Shown: piece after piece, positions 1 through 11,036 of the stretch
How the letters are laid out: each line of letters opens with the position of its first letter
How positions within the stretch are numbered: the stretch's first letter is position 1
Source of the DNA: Atherinomorus stipes
Taxonomy: Eukaryota; Chordata; Actinopteri; Atheriniformes; Atherinidae
NCBI GenBank assembly: GCA_023101725.1
Contig: JALJCO010000030.1
Coordinates: 62,001 to 126,000 of the forward strand
Length of the DNA stretch: 64,000 nt
Direction: 5' to 3'
Notes under the pieces: generated by a model
Databases searched by the model: none
What the model was told of the DNA's origin: nothing
Seen by the model: only the letters and a program-made list of their open reading frames with translations
Program-made: the position numbers and the translations under genes

Positions 1-1112
1 GGTCAGGACGTTTATTCACATGTGTTCTCCAGCCTCTCTTCTCATTCCCCCACACTGTTGGTGACAACAGCTTTCTCAGTAGCATGTGCCGTTTCGCCTC
101 CAGAGAACACGGAGCCATCTCCCCATAAATTGACCTGAAAATGAGCTGAAACATTTTCTTTTGCTCTCGTGCGCCGGTCCGCGATTGCACATACAGGCCT
201 TCATAATGAATGAATACTACATTTTATTTTTCCTCCCGTGCACGGTGCGCCCATCATAAAAGTGTTGCAGCTCCTCTGGAGCTGTTGGCACTGTGCCACA
301 TGACTGTCGCTGCACAAGGCTGGCCAGGCCCATTTCTCATGGACAACGCACGCGCACGCATTGTGCGTGTGGCGCATTTCTGCTTCCTCAAGGGTCAGTT
401 TTTACAGTAGGGCGCGGAGTAGGCTTCTAGTTAACGTGAGGTTTACATACACGCTTGACAGAAGCCCCTGTATGGTCTGAAAGTGCCGCTTCGTGACACA
501 AACAACGATGAATTTCTGAACAGGAAAGTTAAGCCACAAAACCCTGCTGATACTGTATCTGCTACAATCTGTGCGTCATTTTCAGTGGTTATACGGTAAT
601 TTGTTGAGACCTTTTCGGCGTTCTCCGTGTAGCCTAATGTTTGATCAGTAACATGCAGTCATAAGCCAGAGCCTGGGAAGCTTTATTCACGTAAGACAAA
701 CAGATTATCAACAGGAAACCTCCCATGACTCACATTACAGCAACTTAGGTACTTAAATGGGAAACACAGATCAGGTCATTTGTACGTGGATATGAAACTG
801 TAGGTTCATGACGACCATCAGCTGGCGGCGTAACATAACCGGAAGCGCATTACAGCAGCTCAAAGTCGGACCAAAATCTTTAACGAGGCATCATAGGTCC
901 ATCATGAGCAACACTTGAGCAATTATAATACTCACTTTTCGTCTAAAATAGTCTCAAAATAAGATTACAGTACACGGTTGTGGTTATACAAATGACGGTT
1001 CAGTGTGCACATGCTGAAGCCCCGTTCAGAGTCGAGTTAGCTCATCACTCGTGCTGGGATCGACTAGCCAGTTTGGACACAAGCCCCGCCCCAAAGCACA
1101 TGACTGACAGCT
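1..1112. other. Unassigned non-coding stretch
   Basis: No reading frame here has recognisable protein motifs, and I see no terminal inverted repeats or tandem repeats. Composition is mixed. It is probably old repeat or intergenic DNA. A small 66-codon frame at 210-410 has no features of a real protein. Confidence 0.5.
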
Positions 1113-1430
1113 CGGACGCAAGGAAATAAATAAGGATATAAATACGGAAATAAATAGGGGAATATAAAGAGAGACGAATAACGATATTTAAAGGGAAACA
1201 AATGAGAATAAATATAGGGAAATAAATAGGGGAATATATATGGAAATAAATAGGGATAGTTAAAGGGAAACAAATGAGGAAATATATAAGTAAATAAATA
1301 AGGATATATATGAGTAAATGAATAAGGATATATATACAAAAATGAATAAGGAAATAAATATAAAAATTAATAAGGAAAAATAAATGAAAATTAATTAAAT
1401 AATATGAATAATAATGTTATTAAGTGAAAA
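1113..1430. repeat. Degenerate AT-rich tandem repeat
   Basis: About 320 bases of loosely repeated GGAAATAAATAGGG and GAATATATA-like words with irregular spacing. The minus-strand frame across it (a YLFPYIFPYLFP-like peptide) is only a translation of the repeat. It grades into A/T-rich sequence that continues to about 1540. Confidence 0.8.
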
Positions 1431-1542
1431 TAAATAATTAAAAAATACAAAAATATTTTATTTGTTTTAGGTATTTGTCTATATATTCGCTCATTTATTT
1501 TCTTATTCTTTTTCAGATTTATTCTTTATTGTGGCACTCCTA

Positions 1543-1650
1543 TCATTCCATAAATCTTAGGTACGGCTGCCGTTGTTTATTAGATGTACACAATGGAACA
1601 GAGCAGCAACATCGAGACTTGGATTGAGCCATTCCTGGCCCGGAAGAGGA
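1543..1650 (-). pseudogene. Possible THAP-domain relic
   Basis: On the minus strand a short frame ends with CCSVPLCTSNKQRQPYLRF and then reaches a stop. The pattern of N-terminal cysteines, C-x4-C, then a hydrophobic stretch ending near Phe resembles the start of THAP zinc-finger domains, as in fish THAP/DDE transposon proteins. The downstream Trp and the C-x2-H half are missing. The match is short, so this is a weak call; chance resemblance is possible. Confidence 0.25.
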
Positions 1651-1955
1651 AGCTTCAGATGTTTCAACTTCCGGAAACCGGAACGCGGAAGCGTGATAAT
1701 CCCCTATACAGTCCACGTCCACCTCACCATTAAGAATCCCACAGATAACAGCAGCCGCAACTTTACACAACACTGTTAAAACTCTCAATCGAATGCATGC
1801 AAAAATAAATGAACAAAACACTTCTATTTTAACACTGATAGATGAAAACAGTTACTCAGGACTGAAAACATATATTTTTTAGTTTCATTTATTTATTCAT
1901 TTATTTATTTTTGCTCTTTGACCGTATCAAAAGATTACAATAGTTTTGGATTTTT

Positions 1956-2100
1956 AATTAGTTTTAGTTTTTATTTAGTTTTGACTTTGTTTTTCAAATC
2001 AGTTAGTTTTTTGAGCAGATTTGCTAGTTTTTATTTTTTGGAAAATGCTTAGTTTTAGTTTAGTTTTTATTAGTTTCGGTGTTAGTGTTAGTTTTTACTT
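1956..2100. repeat. T-rich (TTTTAGTTT) degenerate repeat
   Basis: Repeated TTAGTTTTAGTTTTTATT-like words on the plus strand. This low-complexity sequence is common near DNA transposon ends in fish. No coding signal is seen. Confidence 0.7.
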
Positions 2101-2911
2101 TTTTATTTATTTTTTGTAAATTATGCAAATTTGTCTGGTATGACATTCAAAAACACCAGAAAGTCACTCAGAGTAAAAGCAGTAGGGCAGCTTGTGCCAC
2201 TTAGCACATTGTTCGGGGCTTTTTCTGTTGTTTCCGGAACTGGAAAAAACATCTTCTCTTGTCTGTGCGGTAGTTATGTGGCAGCCATACACAGCGTGAC
2301 TTCTGGGTATTTCCAAAGGAGAATAAACGAAGATTGACAAGCAATGAAGCAAGCTCTCCTATGCAACGAAGCAATGTTTTCACCACCTATCTAACCGGAT
2401 GTGACGAATTTGGCGAAAATTCCCGGATGCTCGCGGTGATCCATAAGTACTTAAAATACTCTATTTTATATAACGTTGGTTTTAATAACTTTTTCTACAA
2501 CAGTGTTGTTTTACTTCAACTTCTTGATGGTTTGTTGAAGTTTAAAACATTATTAAAAGAGACTTGTGGGTTCACAAACAGGAGCTGAACAGCTAACGGA
2601 AGCTAACGGTAGCTAACAATAGGACAGTTGTGCAGATTAACCGGACTTAACTGCCACGTATTAGCAGGACTTTTGCAACTTATCATTTTAATAATAGATA
2701 ACTGTCATGACGTAACTTCAGCAATGTCTTTGACGTAATCAAGTACGTTTCTGTTCCAAATTCCCAACGAGCGTACTATGCGTCCTTCTATCCTCAGAAG
2801 TCTGTACTTCCCACAAGTCCATACTAGCAAGTACACAAGTATATTCTTAGCGTACTTGGTATTGAGAAACAGAAATATGGGTAGTGGTAGTCACAGAGAC
2901 AACCAGCGACA
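2101..2911. other. Unassigned stretch before the THAP exon
   Basis: No gene recognised. It contains a short imperfect repeat of AGCTAACGG at about 2590-2617. Around 2745-2880 there is a segment rich in GTAC words that resembles the sequence at 63870-63930; both could be ends of DNA elements. Small frames at 2131-2588 show no family features. Confidence 0.4.
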
Positions 2912-3052
2912 ATGAGCTTTCATAGGAAGCAATGTGCTGCAATTAATTGTTATAATTATCAGTACAACACGACCGAAGACGTGGCTTTCCACAGATTCCC
3001 AAAGGATCCCAACAGATGTGTAGAAAAACGTTTATTTTTCCTGTCAGAATGA
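2912..3052 (+). pseudogene. THAP zinc-finger first exon (P-element/THAP9-like)
   Basis: An ATG opens a 46-codon frame with an N-terminal THAP signature: two cysteines spaced C-x4-C (residues 8 and 13), then the hallmark FHRFPKDPNRC (residues 26-36). THAP domains bind DNA through a C2CH zinc site and occur at the N-terminus of P-element-family transposases. The second half (Trp, then C-x2-H) is absent, as expected if this is a first exon; a possible splice donor follows the Cys codon at 3020 (GTAGAA, a weak match). The transposase domain of the same family lies 2.5 kb downstream on the same strand (5519-6478), with later insertions between. I infer one decayed P-like element, but could not find the exon carrying the missing half. 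Confidence 0.6.
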
Positions 3053-3462
3053 CTCAACACTTTACTGTGTGGTTAGGCTAGGTTTAGCTAATCTGCCTTA
3101 ACAGTTTTAGCCAAGTTGACCTACTTTAAGCTACGCCTTTAATGAAACCCAATTATCTTTGACCAAGTATGCTTATGTGTTTGTCGACATTTATTGTAAT
3201 ATTCGATCAATACACCAAATGAAAAAATATTTATTATATATTATACTATATATAGAAATGTATTTCTACTGTTGAAGGTCAGCTAGTCTGGGCAGCTCCA
3301 GTGCTTTTGTAGGTTTTTGTTGTTTTGAGGTAGTTCATTTACGGTATTATGTATCTTGTAATTTTACCGAGCACAGTTTTGCTTAATAGGTGTTCAAAAT
3401 GGGTGCAAAACCTTAGAAATGCCTCTTTGTTAGGCAAAAGTTCAGCTCCAACATAGGTACCG

Positions 3463-4691
3463 CAGGGCTCTCAAGTTTTCAAGATTGCTTTGAGTAAGAT
3501 TGGAGGGGGTGGGGGGATTAGATAAATTATTTCAAACAGCCTTGGTATTATATATTAGAATTCTGCTAAACCTGGACAGAATATTTAGCTGCCTCAACAA
3601 AGTAAAACAAAATGTGTTGTAACCCATGAACCCCTAAGTTATTCCATTCAGATAAATATGAAGCAGAACTGTTGGTTATGCCAAAACACAGGCAATTTTT
3701 TTTTTTTTTTTAACTTTGTCTTTGTTTTATTCAAAGAAACCTACAATACAAGGATTTACTGGTGAGTATCATAATTCCCTCATGCCACCTTTGCACTCCC
3801 CCTCATTTTATCAACAACCATCCAGACCCTTAATCATAATCATAATAATAATAATAATTAGTAAAAATAGTAATAATGATAATAATAATAATAACACATA
3901 GCATTTATAGGTGCCTGTCAGACCCTTAACACACTTAAATAAACTATAAGGAGTAAAAATTAAGAAAATAAGTTAGAACCCACAAGGTAGACCTAAATAA
4001 ACCATCTCCTGTCCTGTGGAAGGACAGGGTTGAGGATGTAGCCATTTCTACCCCCATCTTTAAAAAAAAAAAAAAGGTTTCCATTTGTTTTATTTGCTTT
4101 CGAATTCCTGACAAAGCAAAGCAAGTTTTGTATATTTGAGGTTGGACATTTACCAGATTGCTGTCCTGTATGTTGCATCTAACAGGTGAGACGTTTCTAA
4201 TCGTGCAGGACGTGAACTGGCCGTAAATGACTTGATCAGATCTGCAAAACGTTCAGCAACTTTTAGTTAAATAAATGCAAATGCAGCAAGATCCTCCATC
4301 CTTGCAGTCTTCAGCTGGCTGCTGCTCACTGGCTGCAGCCTTTATGGCCCCTGACAACTCATGCGCCTGACTGCCACCAGACAGATGCGTGTCATACGTT
4401 CGCGCGCTGGTCACACAGTGTTGCGCATAGACTGTAAATATACGGTGTGGCGTGAGTACTCACACGCGTCTGTACCTCCAGCTTTTGTCTGTGGAGCGCA
4501 TTAAGTCTCATGCGCACCTGTACGTCCAGCTTTTGTCCGCTTTGGCGCTTCATACGCAGTCAGTCCAAGCGAGCCTGGTAGGTTCGCTCATAACGTGCCA
4601 AAATTGATTATCAGCGTGAGAAATGGCATGTGTGGCGTGTGAAGTCGTTCAAATGCGTGTCACGCTTAGTGCGTGAGACTTGAGAGCCCTG
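3463..4691. mobile_element. hAT-type non-autonomous element, 1.2 kb
   Basis: The left end reads CAGGGCTCTCAAGT and the right end is its inverted match (ACTTGAGAGCCCTG). GTACCG is repeated directly on both sides (3457-3462 and 4692-4697). The CAGGG start and the short target duplication fit hAT elements, which usually make 8-bp duplications; only 6 bp match here. No transposase frame is present, so it depends on a helper. It sits between the THAP exon and the P-like transposase exon. The interior has poly-T, poly-A and an ATA microsatellite, and the right part is rich in GCGTG words. Confidence 0.75.
3831..3898. repeat. (AAT/ATA)n microsatellite
   Basis: Runs of ATAATAATA broken by GTAAAAATAG, inside the hAT element. 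Confidence 0.85.
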
Positions 4692-4929
4692 GTACCGTGT
4701 GTGCAGCATCCATTTTCATCCCAGCCAATTCCAGAGGGCATCTGCGTTTTTATCATTATTAATCACACACATGTAGACATTTCATAGAATGTAAAATGAA
4801 GATAATTGTGTCCCCAAGAAATGACTTGTAGCAAGCTTTCACATTTTAAGTACTATATTTTTGTCACACATGTGAAGTTGTCATTATGCATGTGGAAGAC
4901 ACGTTGTTGCTTGGTGGATAGTCAACTAG

Positions 4930-5413
4930 TCATGGCCAGGTCCATGACCAGTTTAGGACTGGTGTAAAAATTGTTCATGTAAATATGGTACCCAGTGCCA
5001 ACAGGATGGTTAAATGAGGTTCATGACATGTTCAGTTAAGTGCTCCAGTCCTTCCTGTGTATATGCTGAACCTGATGGTGAAGCCACTGCTTGACTCAAC
5101 CAGTTCAAAGAGTTTCATCCTTCAGAGGCCTCACTCTAAACAGTTTATCATAACCTGCTGTTCCCTTCTTTCTGTCATTTTGGACATTTTCCTCTGGATC
5201 ACTGAGATGAATATTCCTAAATGTGGATAGGAATCTGTCTCTTGTCATTATCTTGGCTGGAAAACTGACAGAAAAAATATGATTTTGTCTGCAGTAATCT
5301 TTTATACTTGGCACTGAAACTAAAGACATGTAGATTAGGAGACCAAAGAATTTGTAAAGATCTTCTGTGTTTATGTCAGTCCATTTATCCTTCTTTGCTG
5401 TTTCCCTGTTAAT
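4930..5413 (-). pseudogene. piggyBac transposase fragment, internally deleted
   Basis: Minus-strand peptides at 5105-5329, including FPAKIMTRDRFLSTFRNIHL and a downstream DKLFRVRPL, match the start of the DDE_Tnp_1_7 (piggyBac) domain. DNA at 4930-5100 matches the region of the second copy that carries HIYMDNFYSS, the block with the second catalytic Asp. Alignment by eye with the copy at 39.8-40.4 kb shows that about 130 bp are missing here between the two parts (junction near 5118), removing the first catalytic Asp region. Both ends are truncated. It has an intact AGA Arg codon and an intact base where the other copy has a stop and a 1-base deletion. Confidence 0.75.
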
Positions 5414-5518
5414 CTACCGCAGCAGTGACTACAGTGTCAAAATATGTTTTCCTCTGACTGATATGAATGTCTTTGTCATTTTGCAGTCAAGTTATTTAAT
5501 TTTGTGATTTTTCAAACA

Positions 5519-6478
5519 GGAAAACCAAAAGCTGTTTTGCTGGATGAAATCTGCAGCTCGTCTCCTGATGGAGGACCAGGCGACACATTGACAGGCCAAC
5601 ATCATCAACAACCAATACAATTAGAAGGCGAAAGTCACAGGTCTCTAAGTTGAAGGCGAAAGTTAGAAAATTTCATCAGATGATGGAAACCACAGCACCC
5701 ATGGATAGGATTTGTGCCTTCATCACTGATGAAATGTCTTTGTAAAGGCCAATTCACTATTGCGAGTCAGCAGATAGAATAGGAGTGGAAGATTTTGGTA
5801 AAGGACAGCATACTCCTTATGTTGCCAGCTATCCCTACACGTTTATGGTGAGAGGGCTCTTCTGGAAGTGGAAGCAACTGTTTGGGTATTGCTTCACCAG
5901 TGGACCCATACTGCATACCCAACTTCAGTCATTGCTGCTGGAGGCAATTCGTGAGCAGAGGAATGCTGGGATGGAGTACCTGGTGTTCATCTGTGACCAG
6001 TGTGCTGGCCATCGTGCAATACTTACTTGTCTTGGTGTGGGAAAGGAGAGGCCATACTTCGAAGTGAATGGTGTGAGAGTAATTTGTTTGTGGGACCCAC
6101 CACATTGGATCAAAAATATACAAAACTGGCGTAACTCTGGGTTCACACTGGACGAAGATCACATTGCCTGGGCGATCTTGGAGGATCTGTATGCATATGA
6201 CGGCAAACGACATCAGACTGTGCTGCCATCTTACTAGGAAGCATGTGTTTCTCCCTCCATTTGCTTCTATGAGAGTCAGGTTTGCTACTCAGGTGTAGAG
6301 TCACTCCGTTTCTGTGGGGGTAAAGACCATGGCACAGATAAAACATCTCACAGATCAAACACTGAAGAATTACATGGTAGCTGCCAAATTCTGTGAGAAC
6401 TTTGATGGTATCTTCATCTGCTGCAGTTCCATGCAGCTCAAGGATTCACACAAGCTTAAAGTGCTGATGATCATGTAA
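5519..6478 (+). pseudogene. P-element/THAP9-like transposase remnant
   Basis: After a good splice acceptor (TTTTTCAAACAG at about 5508-5519) the plus strand encodes P-element-type transposase blocks. These are a basic segment (KLKAKVRKFHQMM), a DEMSL motif, then in the 5785-6237 frame YTFMVRGLFWKWKQ, ICDQCAGHRA and CLWDPPHWIKN. The last matches the CDPPHLIK-type block of the RNase H-like catalytic core. Lesions seen: a frame change near 5580-5600, an in-frame TAA at 5743, a frame change just before 6237, and a TAG soon after, beyond which similarity continues (FASMRVRFATQV, then KNYMVAAKFCENFDGIF) to about 6478. Four or more lesions make it inactive. The THAP exon at 2912 is the likely N-terminus. 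Confidence 0.8.
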
Positions 6479-6589
6479 TGTCTGTGTTGCTTGAACCCAC
6501 GGCTTTATTCCCAGCCTTGTCTTCTTGTCGCACATCCGTCAATATGCGTACACATGCATCCGGTTCCTGTCTGTACATCAACACTTCAA

Positions 6590-6595
6590 AATAAA
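6590..6595 (+). promoter_or_regulatory. Candidate polyadenylation signal
   Basis: AATAAA lies 110 bases after the last recognisable transposase codons, consistent with the 3' end of the P-like gene. A hexamer alone is weak evidence. Confidence 0.35.
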
Positions 6596-6659
6596 ATGCA
6601 TCTGGAGTGAACATCACATTCCTCTCTTTTGTTTTTTTAATCTAATTTTCTCTTGCCAA

Positions 6660-7415
6660 TACATGACATGTATATCAAGGTAGTGGGCATTTGAGAGGTC
6701 ACGTGAGACTCAGCTCAGGGTGGCAGCATAGACAGCTAGCTCCCGATCGAAACTTGAGAGAAAGCCCCAAACTCGGTTATCAAAACGAATTTTAACGTTT
6801 TGGCTGAGATTATGGAAAAGAGGAAAAAATTAAGAGGACGAAAGAGTAACAAAAACCCAGCGAAACAACCCAAAATGCCCGAAGGTAGAGGAGACATGTC
6901 GGACACGGAGGAGGAAGACGACAGTATGGAGACCGGAGCTGATGAAACGCTACGTGCAGGTCTGAAAGACATCGTTAAAGAAATTAACGATTTCAAAATC
7001 GAGATGAAAAACGAGCTCGCAACACTCAAAGAGGTAATCAAAAGAGAACTTAAGGAAGAACATGAGGACTTAAAGAGAGACATTAATAAAAAGCTAGCAG
7101 ATATGGGGAAGGAGCTAGCAACACAAACGGCGAAAATCATGGAAGCTGAGCAAAGAATTGAGACGGAAAAATGGAATACGGAGGTAAAAAGAGGCACTGC
7201 TCCTCACAATAAAGCAACAGAAAATACTACAAGAAAGACTGACCGACCAAGAGGGAAGAAACCGGCGAAATAATCTTCGGATCTTTGGTGTGGTAGAGGG
7301 AGCAGAGGGCAGCTCAACCGCACAATTCATAGAACATTTATTAAAAACGGAGCTCGCAGAAAAAAAATCAAACAAAGTGCATATTCTGACCCTTTACTCA
7401 TACCAACACTTTTGA
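6660..7415 (+). pseudogene. L1/Tx1-type LINE ORF1 fragment
   Basis: The ATG at 6800 opens a basic N-terminus (KRKKLRGRKSNKN), an acidic segment (DTEEEDD) and a long Lys/Glu coiled coil (about residues 50-125), the usual plan of L1 ORF1 RNA-binding proteins. The frame then ends at 7273. In the next frame the coiled coil continues into NNLRIFGVVEGAEGS, the start of the L1 ORF1 RRM domain, and runs to a stop at 7415. The shift falls in the A run at 7186-7190, so one base gained or lost broke the gene. Similarity stops near 7380; the rest of ORF1 and all of ORF2 are missing. The 5' UTR probably begins before 6736. ORF1p would coat the LINE RNA. Confidence 0.75.
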
Positions 7416-7823
7416 CTGACATGAATGTTCATTTAAATGATGTAAATGAGGAGCGCGCTGATTGGCCGCAGGAAGGACAGAGCTGAAATCAGGACCGGCC
7501 CAGTTCATGCATGCATTACCCGACTCTGTACCTGACGGGGCTGCAGCTTTTGGGATTCAACCATACATGTTTGAACCAGTCTGATCCTGAGATTGCAACA
7601 CGTTCTCACTCCCAGTGCGTCAACAGCCTGACGAATGGTCACTGTCCCTTGGCGTCACACCTTTACTCATTAGGTACCCGTTTTTGGTCATTTTCCGACG
7701 AGGTGGGTAACCCCATAGACTTGCATGGAACTCCCACAACGTCTGATAGTGACGCCATGCGAAGCATGGGCAACAACGCAGTCTTCGTTGTCATGGTAAC
7801 GTGATGTTTACTTCGTCAAGACC
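7416..7823. other. Unassigned stretch; ends with a 9-bp flanking repeat
   Basis: No gene recognised. A 97-codon frame at 7511-7804 lacks any familiar motif. The stretch ends in GTCAAGACC (7815-7823), repeated directly at 14421-14429 on the far side of the nested elements. Confidence 0.45.
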
Positions 7824-8340
7824 ATAGACTGTATATAATTACTGGACGTAGCTTCCGGTCTCTTCTGAATAGAGAAATGTGAAGCCAGGTGGGCGTGTCT
7901 TACCGTCGCCATCTTGCCGTGTCACGTACGTCGTCACTCCAGGAAAATCCTAAAATGGGCACAGCGCGGCCGCGGGGCAAATGATTGACAGCTGACGTAC
8001 TGTGGGCTAAACGCTAACTGAGCTAACACGAAACTAAGAGGAGCTAACAAAGATAAGCCCCCTAAGCGGCATGGTTAAGGTAAGACATGCTTAGACTTGC
8101 AATTCGCTGACTAAAAACCGCCGTTGTGCGACTCTGTAACAAACTGAGACCTTATTAAGAGCAAAGAAGGAGCTAACTAGGAGCCTCCGGTCGGCAGGCG
8201 GAGCTTCCGGTCTGCCGCATGTCAATCATAAGGACACGCCCTTAATTATGTGTAATTTGAAGAATAAATAACATCTAAACGAATGAGTTATAAAAAAATT
8301 CACCCCCCTCACAGTTGACATGAAGGTAAACTTGACCTAA
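7824..8340. mobile_element. Dispersed repeat, left part (interrupted)
   Basis: Starts ATAGACTGTATATAA directly after GTCAAGACC (7815-7823). The other part is at 14229-14420, directly followed by GTCAAGACC (14421-14429). The two parts together are about 710 bp with a 9-bp direct repeat outside, which reads as one element later split at 8340/14229. The ATAGACTGTATATAA start and a GGAGCCAGCC stretch in the right part resemble a dispersed fish repeat I have seen elsewhere; the family name is not certain. No coding capacity. Confidence 0.55.
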
Positions 8341-8400
8341 CCCAGATAGCACACGTACGTTTAGCCGACGTCTTCCCGACGCATCGAGTTCTGTCGCCTC

Positions 8401-8538
8401 GACGTCGCATGGGGAGCGTTTGCTCATTGGCAAGACATCGCCGAGACGTCGCATGTACGTCGTTTGCTCCTTAATGAGACATCGCAAAGACGTCGCATAG
8501 AGAGCGTTCGCTCATTGGCAAGACATCGCCGAGACGTC
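8401..8538. repeat. 44-bp subterminal tandem repeat with GACGTCGCAT
   Basis: GACGTC starts at 8401, 8445, 8489 and 8533, a strict 44-bp period. Each unit carries GACGTCGCAT, a TTTGCTC/TTCGCTC word and AGACATCGC. It lies just inside the left terminal repeat of the 5.9-kb element. Such arrays can be transposase-binding sites; that role is inference. Confidence 0.8.
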
Positions 8539-9155
8539 GGCCTCTGATCAAAACTGACCATTACCCGACGTCCCGGCGATCAATGAAAGCAGGAGCGTGT
8601 TTCATGTATTTAGCTTATAAATAATTCATTAATACGACCTTTATTCATTTAGGTCGGACCTTTTAAACTAGATAGCCTATAATATTGTTCAATCCAACAT
8701 AGTAATGAAAAAGAAATAAATCATAATCCCTGTGTGGTGCATGTACAATTAAAGGCAAAAGTCAAGTGAAAAAACTTTAATTCTGATCAGGTTCAGGTTA
8801 TGATAATACACAACAATAGTCATCAAAAACAAAAATACCATCATTAAATTCAATTAATAAAACAGCCATCAATAATATAATAAAAATAAGAGGCCCATCC
8901 ATTAGTCCTTCTCCTCTTCATGTCATCTGCAGAGGATGATAACTCCAGAAAGGCTGCTTTCCTGATCCAGGAGGAAAAGAAGAGAAAGGAGAAAGAATAG
9001 ATGTCAGGACCAGAGTAGCAGAGGGAGTCATAGAGCAAACACTTAAAGTGTGTCTGCGTGTGTGCTTATGAAAAACTAAAATAACAGCCATCAATAAATT
9101 CAGTTAATAAAACAGCTTACATTTGCTTTACCATAGCACACAGCCAGTTTAATTG
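8539..9155. other. Interior of the 5.9-kb element, no gene seen
   Basis: AT-rich, with no recognisable frame on either strand and no strong repeat. Confidence 0.5.
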
Positions 9156-9466
9156 TAGGGATGCCCGATATTGGAGTTTTGGCCGATATCTGAAATGCCG
9201 ATTTTTTAAAACTCATGTGGCCGATAACCGATATAGATACCAATATTAAAGCTAAAAAATAAGTTCTGTAATATTCATTCCTTTTTAAAGTCTGTAAAAA
9301 AGAAGTTGTTGAAGAAGAAGAAGAAAAAGAAGAAGCTGTTTCCATAGTCTAAAAAGCACAACAACCTGATTGGTTAATATCGGTGGGGTGGCTGATGTCC
9401 GATACTCAGTTTTAAGGCTGATATAGGCAGATACCGATAGGGGGCCGATTATATCATGCATCCCTA
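9156..9466. mobile_element. hAT-like MITE, 311 bp
   Basis: The ends are TAGGGATGCCCGATA and the inverted GATTATATCATGCATCCCTA, and the inside is rich in CCGATATC words. The flanks (AGTTTAATTG left, AGTTAATTTG right) look like an imperfect target duplication. A GAAGAAGAAG run sits near 9310-9340. No coding capacity. Confidence 0.7.
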
Positions 9467-10034
9467 GTTAATTTGTACATTTGTATTCCTTAATCTAAAA
9501 AAAAAAAAAAAAAAAAGACAAAGACCCCCTCTGATAGAAATTGGTATGATTGATTAACCAATGCAAACGCAGTATATCAAGCTATTTTGTCCTTTTGCTT
9601 GGAGATTATGACCTGATTAAAATGGGGAAAAAAATAATGAAAAGTGTCATCTTTACTGAGGAAGCAAGTCTAAGTTGAAAAAAGTACTCAAATCAACTGT
9701 AAGATCTACAAAGCACTGGCAGAATTGAAGAAAAGTGAATACAGGATAAATACATGAGTGGGGAAAAAAAGCTGCCACAGTAGAGCAGCAAAGTAACAAA
9801 TCCCTGTATGTTCATATTTCAGCAACATCACACGAGAAAGATTGATGTTTTACTGCATTGTCATAGCTGTGATTTGAGTGCCAATCACGTCATTTTGTAT
9901 GAGATATTGCTTTTATACAAGTTTAAATAGCAATACAGAGTAAGAAAATGTTGAAGAAAGGCAGCAACAGTATTTCATTTGGCTCTGTCAGCAAAAACAA
10001 CAAACATTCACTGTGAGCAGGCAACACTGTGCAT
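9467..10034. other. Interior spacer between two MITEs
   Basis: AT-rich with a poly-A run at about 9498-9516. No gene or ordered repeat seen. Confidence 0.5.
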
Positions 10035-10299
10035 TAGGGCTGAACGATATGGACAAAATTTCATATCTCGATATTCATGCCTGACATCTCAATATCGATA
10101 CGATACAATATGACTACGGGTTCGTTGAAAACCAAGCACTTTGGTGGAAAGTGCAGTTTTATTTGTGACTTCCAGAGCTTTATATGCAGGACAAGCGCAG
10201 GGGAAATCTAGATCTTTTATATAGTTGCTTTAGCGATATTAATATCTTGGATGTCCATATTTCGATATAGATACGATAACGATATATCTTTCAGCCCTA
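10035..10299. mobile_element. hAT-like MITE, 265 bp, perfect 8-bp TSD
   Basis: The left end is TAGGGCTGAACGATAT and the right end is the inverted CGATATATCTTTCAGCCCTA. CTGTGCAT is repeated exactly on both sides (10027-10034 and 10300-10307), the 8-bp target duplication typical of hAT. It has CGATAT-rich subterminal sequence and no open frame of note. Confidence 0.85.
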
Positions 10300-10863
10300 C
10301 TGTGCATGCTGAGCTGCAGCCGTCCCAGCTGCTCACAGCAAACAGTGCGGCTACGTTTTAACAGTTTTGTTTAAGAGCTGATCCTTCTCCTTTTTTACAT
10401 CCCGATCAGAGATGCATAGTTCAACTCAAATGTAATATTTCAAAAGACATCCAGGTTCTGTACTTGGACTTTGACAGCTCTGCAGAATGAATGCTGAGCG
10501 GTATTCCAGGTAGGAGCTTCAACAAACTGAGTCTAGTCAGAAACTCTGGGTTAACTTACTCTGAACTGAGTAACTGAGTTTTCAGTTCCAGAAAAGCTGC
10601 TTTGAGTTGGTTCAATCAAGCAGGAGTATCTTTACCCAGAGTTAGAACCACAACAAAAGCCATAATCAAGGGTACCTGGATTCCCCATGGCAACCACTAA
10701 CACAAAGCTAGTCATTTCACCTGGCTAGACGTTTTTATTCAAGCATGGGGCAATATGAAGAGGTATTTAGTTACAAAAAAAGAAAAAAAAATGGAATCAC
10801 CGTGGCTGTTGGTAGAGAGAAACATCATGGAAGAAAACTGCAGCCTGAGTCAGTGTGAAAGTG

Positions 10864-11036
10864 GGAATCCACTGGTCCACTTGCTGGATATTTAACCCGA
10901 TTAAACTGGAATCCACTGGTCCACTTGCTGGATATTTAACCCGATTAAACTGGAATCCACTGGTCCACTTGCTGGATATTTAACCTGATTAAACTGGAAT
11001 CCACTGGTCCACTAACTGAATATTTAACTTAACATG
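10864..11036. repeat. 44-bp tandem repeat, about 4 copies
   Basis: GGAATCCACTGGTCCACT begins at 10864, 10908, 10952 and 10996, an exact 44-bp step. The fourth copy is diverged. The matching right arm of the fold-back has one unit only (about 12240-12280), so the expansion came after the arms formed. Confidence 0.9.

Noticed and set aside
1064..1339. 91-codon minus frame rich in YLFPY
   Set aside because: It is only the translation of the AT-rich tandem repeat.
6736..7197. 153-codon minus frame rich in Ser/Leu
   Set aside because: Antisense shadow of the L1 ORF1 coiled coil.
7511..7804. 97-codon plus frame
   Set aside because: No known motif, no splice or promoter context, lies in repeat-like DNA.
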